Shown: piece after piece, positions 12,301 through 23,781 of the stretch
Layout of the letters: each line of letters starts with the position of its first letter
Numbering within the stretch: the first letter of the stretch is position 1
Source: Tricholoma matsutake
Lineage: Eukaryota > Basidiomycota > Agaricomycetes > Agaricales > Tricholomataceae
Length of the DNA stretch: 64,000 nucleotides
Assembly (NCBI GenBank): GCA_026075535.2
Contig: AP026540.1
Coordinates: 10,602,001-10,666,000 of the forward strand
Direction of reading: 5' to 3'
Program-made: the position numbers and the translations under genes
The notes under the pieces: model-generated
Databases searched by the model: none
Told to the model about the DNA's origin: nothing
What the model saw: only the letters and a program-made list of their open reading frames with translations

Positions 12301-12974
12301 GAGGGCAGCAGGATTGCCAACAAAGCTGAGGGGATGTTGGGCACAGTCATGGGAAAGGCGAGGTTGTGGCAGCTTCTGCTTTGAGATTCCATTGTTGCCT
12401 GGGATGATCATAGCCATGGACAAAATTGGGCCGCACTCAGATCTGCCAGGGCATACTTGAAGCGAATGGGTGTCAACGCTTTGGCAATTTGATGAATATA
12501 TGGAGTGCTGTACGTACTGAGTGAGCTTGAAGGGCAGAGGCTGGAAATTGAGAGATTGTTTGCATGAAAAGGAGGGTGACGGTGGAAAGATAAGTGGTAC
12601 TAGAGTTTAGAGAAAAGCCGTGCATATTCAAATTTGTCTCTGTGTGCATCACTTCATTCCCACCTCTACATCAGGCATGTCTCTCACCTTACCTTCCCCC
12701 ATTCCAGCTATGTATGTCTTACAATGCTGTATACATATGCTAATGGTTGCGTGTAGTAGGGTTTCTCAGCAGATGAAAGCGTGTATGTGATCTCCGAACC
12801 CATTATTCAATGTTGGGACCAATCCACTCCCATAAATTTGGAGGAATCAACCCGAACTTACCAAGTACTGAGCCCTGCATTATACATGGATGTGAAATCT
12901 TCTAGACACTTGCAACACACGGTGGCTACACAGGAATGGTGTCTGCCAAGTCACTTGCAAGGTTCTATGCAGGA
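9302..12974. other. Gene-poor stretch with no supported gene
   Basis: Scattered short ORFs on both strands lack family features or splice continuity. A cluster of interspersed aagcc and ggcct words at about 9690-9830 resembles the subterminal repeats of a DNA transposon, and similar caagctga words occur at about 6620-6770. Neither cluster has identifiable ends. I see no RNA gene here. Confidence 0.5.
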
Positions 12975-13054
12975 GGAGTGTTGCAGCAAAGGAGTGTTGC
13001 GGCAAAGGAGTGTTGTGGCAAAGGAGTGTTGCGGCAAAGGAGTGTTGCGGCAAA
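12975..13054. repeat. Minisatellite, 5 x 16 bp
   Basis: There are five consecutive copies of ggagtgttgcggcaaa. Copies one and three each carry a single transition. The array is coding-like in all frames because 16 bp is not a multiple of three, so frames change between units. The ORFs over it are not evidence of a gene. Confidence 0.95.
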
Positions 13055-13807
13055 GGTATGCACTGTGCAGGTGGTTGCTCCACGAAGTTAAAGTGTGTAT
13101 CCCCTGCTCAGCATTTGTTGCCTTCTAAAACCTCTTGAGTCCTTATATCTGCAACTCTTAGGTTACAGAATGCAGAGTGAGGCATTTCCATCCAGCATCA
13201 CTACATATGGCCTGGGCCATGCATATGATGACACACATTATTTATAATCTTGTTCAACAAACCCATTCAGTTGCAGCACTTGCTATATTTCTTCTACCTT
13301 ATTCTATGCAGATGTAAACTGGTATCATGCTAGAATCCACTACCCATGGTCCCATGTACTGAGCTTGCCCAGTGCCGGGGCCCACTTATATGATTATCTC
13401 ACATTTTGGCATTGTATCATTGGTAAGCTTATAATATACACTGCTGGCTATCTGCCACAAGCCTTCAAGAGGCCACAAGAGGCTCTGTGCTACACCCATT
13501 TCGAATTTTAATACTTATCTTGATTTATTTTATTTTACAGATTTTCCGTTCAACCAAGTTCAACCAAAAACACATGGGACAAGAATTTCTGAAAACTCTG
13601 TATTATTTGATGTTTGTTCGCAAGGGGTAATCCAACATTTCAAGGCCCCAATTTGGCACTGGCCCGCTTGAAGTTTTGAACAGTGAGTAGTAGGTGCTAG
13701 TAAGTGTTGCTGACCACTGCAAGCAGCATTTCCTACTGCCCAGAATTACCATGCCCCCCCAGATGGTATTCTTGCCAACACTATTAGTACTAGTACTTCT
13801 TGCTGTC

Positions 13808-16800
13808 ATGTCACCCTATATATGCTCTCACTCCTGTCAATTCTCATCCACTGCCCGGGCTGGACTCACAAGACATCAAGCTGGATGTGCCATTTACAAA
13901 ACTGCTCAGGCTCTTAGGATGGAGCAGAGAAAGGCAAAGGTCATTCAAAAGGAAACTGTATCCAGTCTTCAGTTATGGAAGGAGAGAATAGGAGTGAGAA
14001 CTGACGTATGTCTTCAAGTTCTTGCTATTGCAAAGGTTGTCATCACTGATCACTACTATACTCCCCCACTCTTTAAAAGAATCATGAGGAGGTCACAGTC
14101 ACCGTTGACATTTGTTCCAACATTGCTACTGGTAGTTTGAATGGAGCCCATCCTAATCCTAGTAATCCTTCAGATTCAATTTTGGAGTTGCCAGGTGACC
14201 TAACAGTTTCTGCTCAACTTTAATTCAGACTAAACTTCTGTCTCCTGCAGGCCCAATGTTAACACAATCAGGAAGACCAAAGAGAAATTATCGCTGTCCC
14301 AAGCATATAGAGGATACACAGCCAGCTGCCCCTACACCCATTCAGCAACTCCCCACACCTCTCCCTTTAATCCGTCGGGTGATTCTTCATGTTCGAGACA
14401 TCATGCGCTCAGTGGTTAATGGTTTTGGTGTTCTTCGAGAATACCATCACTGTCCTTCTTATGATCCAGACAGGCACGTCACTCCAGATGACTTAGCAAA
14501 TTTTAGGACAGGAGATACTTCTTTGTATCCTAAACCACATGACTCGCTTCATCCTCCTGCCCCTTGGCCTTTCGAGAATATGTTGAAATATCTACTCATG
14601 AACTGGGCAAACTCTGGCAGCACCCAGAAGACCGAGGCTGAGATTACGCGCCTTGGACAGGAGGTTTTAGCTTCACCAGACTTCAAGATAGAGGAGCTGG
14701 GGTCATTTAATGCTCACAGAGAAAATCAACTGATGGACAAGGCTTTTGCCAGCTCTAGTGACACAAATCCCTTTTCTAGTGGTGGGTGGAAGGAGGTCAA
14801 AGTTGATATAGAAGTACCTGTGGCCTCAAGAACCAAGCCATCTCCTCCTCCTCATCAATTTTCAGTCCCAGGCCTCCACTTTTGTTCTCTAGTTGAAGTA
14901 ATCAAGGAAGCATGGAGTGAGGATTCTGCTAAACATTTCCACCTCTCCCCCTTCAAGCGAATCCATGTCCATCCAGAAACAAAGGCAGAAACCCATGTAT
15001 TTGATGAGGTCTACACTGGCGATGCATGGATTAAGGCACATGATGATCTTCAGAAGCAACCGAACAAGCTGGAATGCAATCTAGAGAAAGTCATTGCAGG
15101 CCTCATGTTCTGGTCCGACTCCACGCACCTTGCGAGTTTTGGTAATGCCAGTGTATGGCCACTATACATGTATTTTGCCAATCAGTCAAAGTATATCCGA
15201 GCTAAGCCAAGCTCTGGTGCCTGTCATCATGTAGCATACATACCTTCGGTGGGATGTCTCACCGTCTTTCATTTACTCCTGTTCATCATCCTCCTATTCA
15301 CAGCTTCCCAATAGCATTGATGAATTTTTCATGGAATTTGCAGCCACATCAAGTCAGAGATCCACCCTCAAAACTCACTGCCGGCATGAGCTGTTGCAAG
15401 AAGTTTGGCATCTATTGCTAGATGACAAGTTTTTGCATGCTTATGAGCATAGCATTGTTCTGACGTGTGCAGATGGTATCCAGTGACGAGTTTACCCATG
15501 CCTTTTCACTTATTCCGCCGACTATCCTGAAAAGTAAGTCTAATTTGATGCCTTCTTCAAATTCGATCAGTCAAACCATCACAATGACAGGGTGAAATTG
15601 GGAACCACACATAACAAAGGGGACCAGATATGTCCTCGGTGCACAACTCCTACCACCAAGTTCAATAAATTAGGACATCAGCAGGATATGAAAGGACGCA
15701 TCACTCAGTTGCAATCATACCTTCAAGCCTTGTGAACAGGGCCCGTGATTGCATCTACCGTGCAGGGTATACCATTAATGCCACTGCAGTAGAGCGCATG
15801 CTCCGCCCTATGTCTTTGGTTCCAACAGCGGTAAGCAGCTTAAATGAGGTGTTGATGCTTCATAAATCTAAAATGTGGCAAAAGAATGCTTTCGCGGAGA
15901 GGCTGGGTCACTTTGGATTTAACCCCTACCCAATGCTCGTTGTCGATCTCATGCATGAGTTTGAGCTTGGTGTCTGGAAGGCTACGTTTACCCACATTAT
16001 TTGAGTTTTATACGCTGCTGCTCCGGGAGGTGGAGCTGTGGTGAAGTTGAATCAAAGGTGGGATTTCCTAGTCTTGATGAAGCCAAGCCCATTTAATGTA
16101 TAAAGCAGATTTCATCAGATACCCACTTATGGATTAGACACTATTCAGCGTTTCTCAAATAATGTATCGGAAATGAAGCAGATGGCTGCAAGAAATTTCG
16201 AGGATTTGCTTCAGGTAAATCAGTGTGTATCCATTATTTTAATTTTAAAGGTGAGTTTACCTGTCATACCAGAATATGATACCTGCAGCAGAAGGCCTAC
16301 TCCCTGAACCCCACAACAGCAAGCTTATGACACTACTCTTCCATTTGGCTGAATGGCACGTGATTGCAAAGCTTAGGATGCACACGGATTTTACTCTTAC
16401 TCTCCTGACTCAGTCCACAATGACAATAGGGAAAGAATTGCATTCGTTTGCAGAATGGACCCTGGCATTTAATACTGTTGAACTACCGTGAGAAGCAGAC
16501 AGCTGAGGTCGTCAATGGAATCACAGAAAGCTGACATCCGTCGCTGCTTCAAGCGCTGCTAATCCACCCTTCAGGCAGGAGTCAGAATCCCACTTACCAA
16601 AAACCAAGCCACCAGTGCAGAGGGTGAGAAAGGTTTTCAATTTGTTTACTTACAAGCTGCATGCGCTGGGGGACTACGTGCAAACTATACATCTGTTTGG
16701 CACAACAGATTCGTATTCTATGCAAATCGTAAGGTTTTAGAAAATCAGCTCCTCCATGTTGTACTCTAAAAGGCAGCATTTCCCCCAGGGGGAGCTTTCC

Positions 16801-18212
16801 CACCGCCTTGTAAAGCATTTCTATCATCGGACCACCAAGAAGGATGCAACACAACAAATTGCAAAGCATGAACGACGCCATACCTGATTGTGCCATGCCA
16901 AAGAAGCTGAAGCTTCGCCCAGAAGACATCATCCCCACCACATTGCTTTCTTTGAGAATGACCCGCTTCCATTTAGTGGGGTTGACTTGCACCATCACCT
17001 TAGTGATTCTAAGAATTTTCCTCATCACCTGCTGAGTTTTGTTCATGAACCACGAAATGATCCTGCCAAGAAGGTATCTTTACTTTTAATCTTGCTGTGC
17101 TTACAATCTCACCACAGTCTACAGAATTTCATACCAAGACTCAAGGATCATCTGCTGTCCAGGGTTCTTCATTGTGAGTTTGATGGAGATGAGGCTCAGT
17201 ACACCTCCCAGGACCGCAGCACTATTAGGATTATTGGGGATCAAATTTACTCGGCCAAGGTTCTACGTGTCAATTATACAACCTACAACATTCGGCGGGA
17301 TCAGGACTCAATGAACCCTCGTACACATTGTGACATCATGGTCCACTCGACAGAAACAGGACCAGATGCTCACAAGTACTGGTATGCTCGCGTTCTTGGA
17401 GTGTTCCATGCAAAGGCAATGCACAGCGGGCCAGAAGCCCAGAACCACTCCATTCAACATATGGAATTTCTCTGGGTTCGGTGGTTTGGCATGGAACCAA
17501 ACTACCATTGGGGTTTCAAAACTGCAAGATTGCCAAAGGTGGGGTTCGTACCCGATACTGATGATGCCACATTCGGATTCCTAGATCCTTCTCTAGTCAT
17601 CCAAGGTTGCCACCTCATTCCCTGCTTCGCCAGTGGCCACACGCCAGACTTGCTAAGTACCTCATCCCTCACTGCTGCACGTCAACCGGATGAAGTTGAC
17701 GATTGGGAAAATTACTATGTCATGATGTAGGTTGCTACTTAATAGCCATCGTACCACAAAATTTAACGTCAGTCAGTTTTGTGGATAGGGATATGTTCAT
17801 GCGATACACCGGCGGTGGAATCGGGCATGCAGCAGTCTCTGAGGCAAAATTGAGTAATGATGACGATGCAATGGATGTCGATGATGACAATGCTTTCATG
17901 GCAGGTGCTGCCAATCAAGCAAGCAGCATGGATTGGATGGACTTGGAGCTGCTTCTTAGGGATGGAGACATCAAGTTGCTGGACAAACTGCAAGAAATTG
18001 CCCGCAGATCAGAAATGGAGATAGCTGGCAATCAGGATGAGGCACAAGGGCTAACAGGTGGTGCCAGTGGCGAAGCGGATGAGGGAGACGATGATGATGA
18101 CGATCACTTGGACAACTCATCCGTAGCTGACAGTAATGAAGATTGTAGCTCTGACTCGGAGGACAATAGGGAAAGTGAGGATAATTTGGATACAGGGTAT
18201 GGCGCACTGTAG
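13808..18212 (+). pseudogene. Plavaka-type DNA transposon transposase, decayed
   Basis: The putative start at 13808 opens an N-terminal zinc-finger region (CSHSCQF...HQAGC). From 14256 a long exon carries the blocks expected of mushroom Plavaka transposases. These are a SGRPKRNYR-like basic patch, YRTGD-type segment FRTGDTSLYP, WPFENM, LHFCSLVEVIKEAW, FHLSPFKRI, VYTGDAWIKAHDDLQKQPN, and VIAGLMFWSDSTHLASFGNA. A second part (15340-16010) has CADGIQ, SADYPEK and ICPRC, followed by YPMLVVDLMHEFELGVWKA. The C-terminal third (17090-17730) includes NYTTYNIRRDQDSMNPRTHCD and FLWVRWFG. It ends in an acidic tail (17780-18212) with many Asp and Ser. Breaks include TGA near 15486, 16002 and 16489, each where CGA fits, plus frame changes between 16.5 and 17.0 kb. 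Terminal inverted repeats were not found. The family call comes from remembered block order. Confidence 0.72.
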
Positions 18213-18464
18213 GATCACTAAAATGAACGAACATCATATGTCTTTGTACCAATCTATGACTTCTACAGCACTGATGCTGTGCCCTGTGCATGACACTGGG
18301 GATGAAGCTAGGTCACCAACACCGCTTCCAAGTCTGTTCTTGCCATTTTGTTGTTATTTCCTTGATGGATGTCTGGTTCCTCTGCTATATTACAATTTGC
18401 TATATTATGTTTTGAGAATGTATATGGTTTGCATGTGCTAGAAACTAGCATGATTTGAGATCAA

Positions 18465-18607
18465 CTCTGCCAGCATGTTGTAATATCAAGTGTGAACAGG
18501 CAAGATGCCAAATCAGTTATTTACAATGCAACTCACACAGCAGATTGTGACTTGACATCCCTTATAACTATACTCTGCTAGCATGTTGTAATATCAAGTG
18601 CAAACAG
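18465..18607. repeat. Pair of 35 bp direct repeats
   Basis: Positions 18465-18499 and 18573-18607 share ctctgc-agcatgttgtaatatcaag with three mismatches. They sit just past the Plavaka coding end and may be subterminal repeats of that element. The sequence from 18213 to about 19200 otherwise holds nothing I can support. A 138-codon - strand ORF at 18784-19200 has no recognised features. Confidence 0.6.
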
Positions 18608-19203
18608 GGATGAAGACAACATAAGGCAAGAGTGACCGCTGTATGCCAATTGTGAAGGAATATGCTACAACCGTTAATACATGAGGTCTACGTAACATTA
18701 CACAACAGATTTAAATATTCTACCTCATTGGATGTAGCTATAGCATGAACAAAAACACACCCACTCCTTGCTCACAACATGACCTATGTGTCTGGCACAT
18801 TGCAATACCTAGTAGCAACTAGTAAAGAAATTACAGAAAATGCATCACAGGTCTGTCGCCAGGTCACAAGTTTACAAAGTACTGCCAGTTGAAATCTCGA
18901 AGTTCCATTCAGGCAACCTGAATGCAATGAGTCCTTAATTGTGACTTGATTACGACAGTGTGCTTCAAAGTTACTCAAGGGTGATGGTGCCGTTGTACAG
19001 GTAGGTCGAAGGGTACATAATCCAACTATTTTAGATAGCCATGACAAATAGTGGACGATAAAACCAAAGAAACCCTGATCTCCTGATGATACTGGTGCGA
19101 AACCACCATGGCCCCAGTACCCCAATGGAGTCAGACGTTGTTGACCTGACGGATCTGTGAGTGTCAATTTTACACCTTCCAGATATTTTATTGAAGTCAT
19201 TTA

Positions 19204-21401
19204 AGAGCTGGAGATGTCGATGCCTGTGGTTCTGAACTCGATAGTCTATTCAATTTCAATGATGAAGACCCTCCTGAGTCATCTCCAAGTCGCGAGCCGG
19301 ATGAGCTCCAATTTCGAGTGATGCTGGAAGATCTTGCGCGTATGCAGTCTACACTTTTGCAGATCCAGGACTATTCATTCAATCATGAGAAAAGCCAATG
19401 GACTGAAGACGAGTTGGACTTGTTCTTAAATCCCCCACAGGAACTGTGGAATTTGGATGATCCACAACTTCATCTGTCTTTCCAGATCCATCTATCACTC
19501 TCTGCCCATTCTTCCGAGGCAACCTACAATACAATCCACTCAAGTATAATTGAATGCTATCCTGCGAGCACCATGCTCTCATTTGACCAGGTTCAAAATT
19601 GACTGAAATGGATCACAGGCATCCTTCCGTTATACCTTGATATGTGTGTCAATACCTGCCTTGCATATACTGATACTTTCACTCCTCTGACTGAATATCC
19701 ATTCTGCAGAGAACATCAATATGAGAAACATCATGATGTGGACCCCAGAACTCCTCATCACCAATTTGTTACTCTTCCAATAGGGCCTCAATTACAAGCT
19801 TTATGGTGACATCCCATCTCTGTTGCAAAACTTCTAGATTGTGTCCGACATACCACAGTTCTTTTGGTGCAGTGTAATACAGATGGTGGTATTCAAGATT
19901 ATGACAATGTTTGTTGTGGTTCAGAATACCTCGATCTCATCGAATCTGGTCAGATTTCTGATAATGACATGCTTCTCGTGCTTTCTATGGATGGGGCACA
20001 GCTTTACTGAAACAAAGCATCAGACACATGGTTTGGCATTGCTTCACTCATTGACTTTGCCCCTAAAATCTGTCACGGAAAAGAGATGGTCCTCCCGACT
20101 TTTGTGATTGGAGGTCCCAATGCTCCCAAGCATTACAACTCCTTTCTTTTTCCAATGTTTGCTCATCTCTCTGCTTGCCAAAGCCTTGGTCTTCAGATCT
20201 GGGATGCTTTGACACAAGCATCTTTCAGCACATGTCCATGGTTCAGTTTCGGAACTGCAGATACTGTGGGAATGGCTGAATTGAGTGGATGGGTAGGTCA
20301 CCATGGGAGAAATGGATGCTGGCTACTTTGTCCTATGCCAGGTTGTCATAAACCTGGCGTGGGGACCTACTATCCCACTATGTTGAAGCCACACAGCACC
20401 ATATCTCCTGGATCAAGTCACCCCAATATCGATATCAATGCGATGACCACACCCTCACCGGATGAGTACAATGAGAGGCTTTGTCATGTTCTTGGCTCCA
20501 CATCCACCCGTGAATATGAGGGCCATCATAAAGAAACTGGGATATGCAAGCCATCCATTGCATCTGCACTTCCAAAGCCTATCCCAGTTCTGAAATGTTT
20601 TTCTGCAGATACCATGCATTTGTTTGGGCTGAATCTAAGTCAACTTCTCATTTCCCTGTGTTAGGGCGACACCCACTATCTGCTAGCTAAGACCGTGCAG
20701 TTCTCTCTACAAGAAGGGGGTGGGATCCGCACATGTGATGGGGGAATTGATGGTTTTGATGCGAGGGGTTATTAATAGGTGAGTTTGTTGAGAAAGGTGT
20801 TTCACACCACAAGTGTAGGTGGAATACCTAAGAGAACACAACTGGGGTCCCCTAGGTGTATATTTAGGATTTATATACTATGTTACATATATTGTACATT
20901 GTTGTTACTGATGCACTCGTACATGCACATACATATTGATGCATGCGAAATAAAATTCTCATGCTATCAAAGTGTAGCGTCATTTGGCATCATGTAGCGT
21001 AATTTGACATAATAAAATAAAAATGAAATTTTATTAGGTAATGGGGTGGTTTCCTAACACTCTGTGGCGCAGCAGCATTGATCATGCACAAGACAATGAT
21101 CCAACTACTTGGCCATTTGCTGTTCTCTGCAATAACAAGGTCTGGAAGACATATAAGGCATCTGTTGCAGGTGCTGGTTCTATCTCCCTGTCTGCCTGGA
21201 ATCCAGAGTACCACACAATCCTGCTGAGAAGATATCCAGTGGATACAAGGTGGTGGAGTATCTAGTATATATCTTCGGTCTATGCCCTGCTCTCCTCTAT
21301 CATCTCCTGCCTCAAAAATTCTACTACCATTTCTGCAAGCTTGTCTTTGGCATGTGCATTATCCATCGACACCACAAATTGAGAGGCAGCCTCTTGACAG
21401 C
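19204..21401 (+). pseudogene. Tnp2-type (CACTA-related) transposase, decayed and split by an LTR
   Basis: The + strand reading carries the block order of basidiomycete Tnp2 transposases. An acidic N-terminus (19204-19340) leads to a HHQFVTLPIGPQLQALW block (about 19758-19808). This is followed by LVLSMDGAQLY, FLFPMFAHLSACQ, GMAELSGWVGHHGRNGCWLLC and MHLFGLNLSQLL (ends near 20658). After the solo LTR the reading resumes with TTWPFAVLCNNKVWK (about 21096) and YIFGLCPALLYH-like sequence to 21401. TGA codons at about 19808 and 20008 stand where CGA (Arg) fits. The coding region is cut exactly at 20658/21060 by the solo LTR and ends at a second LTR fragment at 21402. The element cannot encode a working transposase. 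Confidence 0.75.
20659..21059 (+). mobile_element. Solo LTR (401 bp) inside the Tnp2 relic
   Basis: The element starts TGTTAGG and ends CCTAACA, a perfect terminal inverted repeat for an LTR. It is flanked by ccctg (20654-20658) and ctctg (21060-21064), a 5 bp target duplication with one transition. Internal signals are a TATA-like tatatttaggatttatatac and AATAAA words near the 3' end. The Tnp2 reading resumes directly across the insertion. The parental retrotransposon (copia or gypsy) cannot be told from the LTR alone; orientation is inferred from the TATA and AATAAA order. Confidence 0.85.
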
Positions 21402-21600
21402 TGTTAGGGCAACACCCACTATCTGCTAGCTAAGACTGTGCGGGTTCTCTCTACAAGAAGGGGGCATGATGCACACACATGATGGGGGAATTGATGGTTT
21501 TGATGTGAGGGGTTATTAATAGATGAGTTTGTTGAGAAAGGCATTTCACACCACAAGTGTAGGTGGAATATCTAAGAGAACACAACTGGGGTCCCCTAGG
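21402..21600 (+). mobile_element. Truncated LTR of the same family as 20659-21059
   Basis: These 199 bp match the first 198 bp of the solo LTR at 20659, with about a dozen differences. The match begins at the same TGTTAGGGC start and stops abruptly after gtcccctagg. The rest of the LTR is absent, so this is a 3'-truncated copy abutting the end of the Tnp2 relic. Confidence 0.88.
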
Positions 21601-21904
21601 TCATCACTATCATATCCTATCACATTTTGACATTGTCCAATTCCATTTTTACCTTCGAAACCCATTCACAACTTTGCGAACGTCTTCGCACAGCTTTGCA
21701 GTGCTTTGTAGTGTTTCACAGTACTTCGCAGAACACTGAACACAAGTCTGGGTCACCCACATGTACCTGTGGGTTGGCCCGTGGGTATGCACACTCACAG
21801 CTCTGGGTCATCTGTGGGAATGGATCCTTGAGGATCTGAGTATCAGTTTTTGCAGGCACAAGTACTCGTGCAAGTACTCGTGCATGAACCATTGCACTGT
21901 TTGC

Positions 21905-22071
21905 CTAGTGCTTTGGGGTAGATGTAAAGATACTATATGGAGTGTAGAATACCAGTTGATGAAGGGAATAACTGCAGAATTATTCATTTACAGTGTTAAG
22001 AGTTGTTCAGAGAAATGTTGGAGAAATGAGCAGGAAGAGGTGTTTGCCATAAAGGAATGACTGCACCATTG
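21905..22071. repeat. Satellite unit, left part of the split array
   Basis: One ~167 bp unit starts ctagtgctttgggg and ends ctgcaccattg. It belongs to the array that continues at 28118. Gypsy element 1 separates the two parts and duplicated cattg at both sides. Confidence 0.85.
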
Positions 22072-22496
22072 TGTAAGGGGACTAGGGGGGTGCCCTGTGT
22101 GTTTTTCCTATTTTTTATGTTCGTCCTATATTTTTCCCCACCTCATTTCCTTCTATTCTTCATTTTCTATGATTTTTCCAGATTTTATTACTAATTTTCC
22201 CTTGCTATCATGTTTGTACATGTTGACACTTTTATATTTAGAGGCAGAGTACCCCTTCCAACACATACCCCTTGGTATGATGTCATTCGGCGGCCTTGAT
22301 CCGCCTATCTCCGCCTTTTTCTATTTTAGGTTATATTTGATTTTTGTCGTCTTCACATATACTGGGCATCAGCAAGGGGATCCTTAGAGTTTTCTCTTCG
22401 GATTTCCCTTTGCTAGGTGTGTCCCCAATGCCTGTATTATGTAGTATAATTTTAACTTTGGATTTCCCTTTGCTAGAGGCTTAGGTTGCCCTTATA
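22072..22496 (+). repeat. 5' LTR of gypsy element 1
   Basis: The 425 bp LTR is nearly identical to 27692-28117. A TATA-like catatac at 22355-22361 lies about 30 bp before the word agagttttct (22386-22395), the predicted transcript start region. Confidence 0.93.
22355..22361 (+). promoter_or_regulatory. TATA-like box in the 5' LTR
   Basis: catatac is placed about 30 bp upstream of the predicted RNA 5' end at about 22385. The same arrangement is present in the 3' LTR. The assignment rests on spacing only. Confidence 0.5.
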
Positions 22497-22498
22497 GT

Positions 22499-22508
22499 AG
22501 AAAACTCT
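22499..22508 (+). promoter_or_regulatory. Putative self-primer binding site of gypsy element 1
   Basis: agaaaactct begins two bases after the 5' LTR. It is the exact reverse complement of agagttttct inside the LTR (22386-22395). This fits Tf1-type self-priming, in which the RNA 5' end folds back onto the primer site. I noticed no tRNA 3' end match. Confidence 0.5.
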
Positions 22509-22626
22509 CCCCTAAGGCCCGAAAATCGCGAACGCGCTGCCCAAGATAGGCAGGTACGGACTGGACGACGCTTCCCAAAGCTCCACAGAGTCCCTACACA
22601 CCGTTCCAGATAATCTCGCCTTTATT

Positions 22627-23781
22627 ATGCCACCATTTTCGCCAAACATGCTCCCTAGCGACATGGATGCATCAGAACGCTTCGACATGCTTGAAAGCAA
22701 CGTTTCTGGAATGCGCGCGCAAATCGACTCGCTTAAATCTATGATTTAAAACTTCGTTAGGACCCTCCAGGCTAACCCTACGACCAATAGTTCCCCCTTT
22801 ACGACTCCAAGCGCACCCAACAACGACATTTTGCCAAACGTGTCCACTAAGGAACGCACCCAGATCAAACCGTCCCCCCCCACCGAATTTAATGGTGCAC
22901 GTGCGCAGGGATGTGTATTCCTTAATTCCTGTGAGTTATACATTAGTCTCCAGTTGCATCAATTCATTGATGAGGCTGCAAAAACTTATTGGGCCTTCAC
23001 ATACATGAAATCTGAATGCGCCTATCTCTATGTGGACCGTATCCTACATCAAACTAAAGAACTCGGTTCTCTACCTTTCTCCACTTGGGGTGACTTTCGA
23101 GCTGAGTTTGTACGCCACTTCTGCCCCCTCAATGAATGCCACTGAGCAGTGACACGACTTGAGTCATCTGCTTACCACCAGGGACGTCAATCTGTGGACG
23201 ACTATATCGATGAGTTCAAGGATTTGGTGGACATGGCAGGATATGGGAGTGGGTTACCAGTGGTGGTGAAGTTCCGACGAGGGCTCAACCGAGAAATTCA
23301 GGACCAGATTGCACAGATGTTGGAAGGGCGCCCAGCGGACGATGATATCCTTGCTTGGTATGAAGCTGCTTCACTCTGTGATGAGAACCGACTCACAAAT
23401 GCAGTGTTTAATGCTGCATTCTGTGCTCCAACTACCACTCATATGCCCTACACCTTCAATCGAAGCCTCCCCCGCCCTAACCCCATTCCTGTTTGTCAAA
23501 CTCCCACACCAGCTGTCAATGTCCCAGTACCAATGGATGTTGATGCAGCCCGCAGCCGTGCACGTAAGTTGGATCTCTGCTACTGTTGTGGGGAGCCTGG
23601 ACACAGGGCTGGAGCATGTCCCCATCATCAGGATATCTGCATGCTCACCCCCAATGGACGAGATGAACTCCTGCAAGATTTGTTGGCGCTTGTAGATGTT
23701 GAGGAAGCGAAGGATCAAGTTGCAGAGGAGATTAAGTTGGAAGTTGTAGAGGAGCAGGATTTTCCTATTCGCAGCGAGTGA
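22627..23781 (+). pseudogene. gag: gag of gypsy element 1
   Basis: The ATG at 22627 opens a ~385-codon frame ending at TGA 23779-23781. An early coiled region (DMLESNVSGMRAQIDSLKSM) is followed by a capsid-like region with WGDFRAEFVRHFCP and QSVDDYIDEFKDLVDMAGY. A C-terminal zinc knuckle CYCCGEPGHRAGAC (C-x2-C-x4-H-x4-C) packages RNA. In-frame stops are TAA at 22747 and TGA at 23143; the latter replaces a codon where CGA fits. Pol lies in the -1 frame and overlaps the gag end. Confidence 0.9.

Noticed and set aside
12975..13054. CRISPR-like array
   Set aside because: The units are contiguous 16 bp repeats with no spacers, in a eukaryotic genome.
12781..13128. 115-codon ORF over the 16 bp minisatellite
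   Set aside because: The repeat supplies an open reading in several frames; there are no family features or introns.
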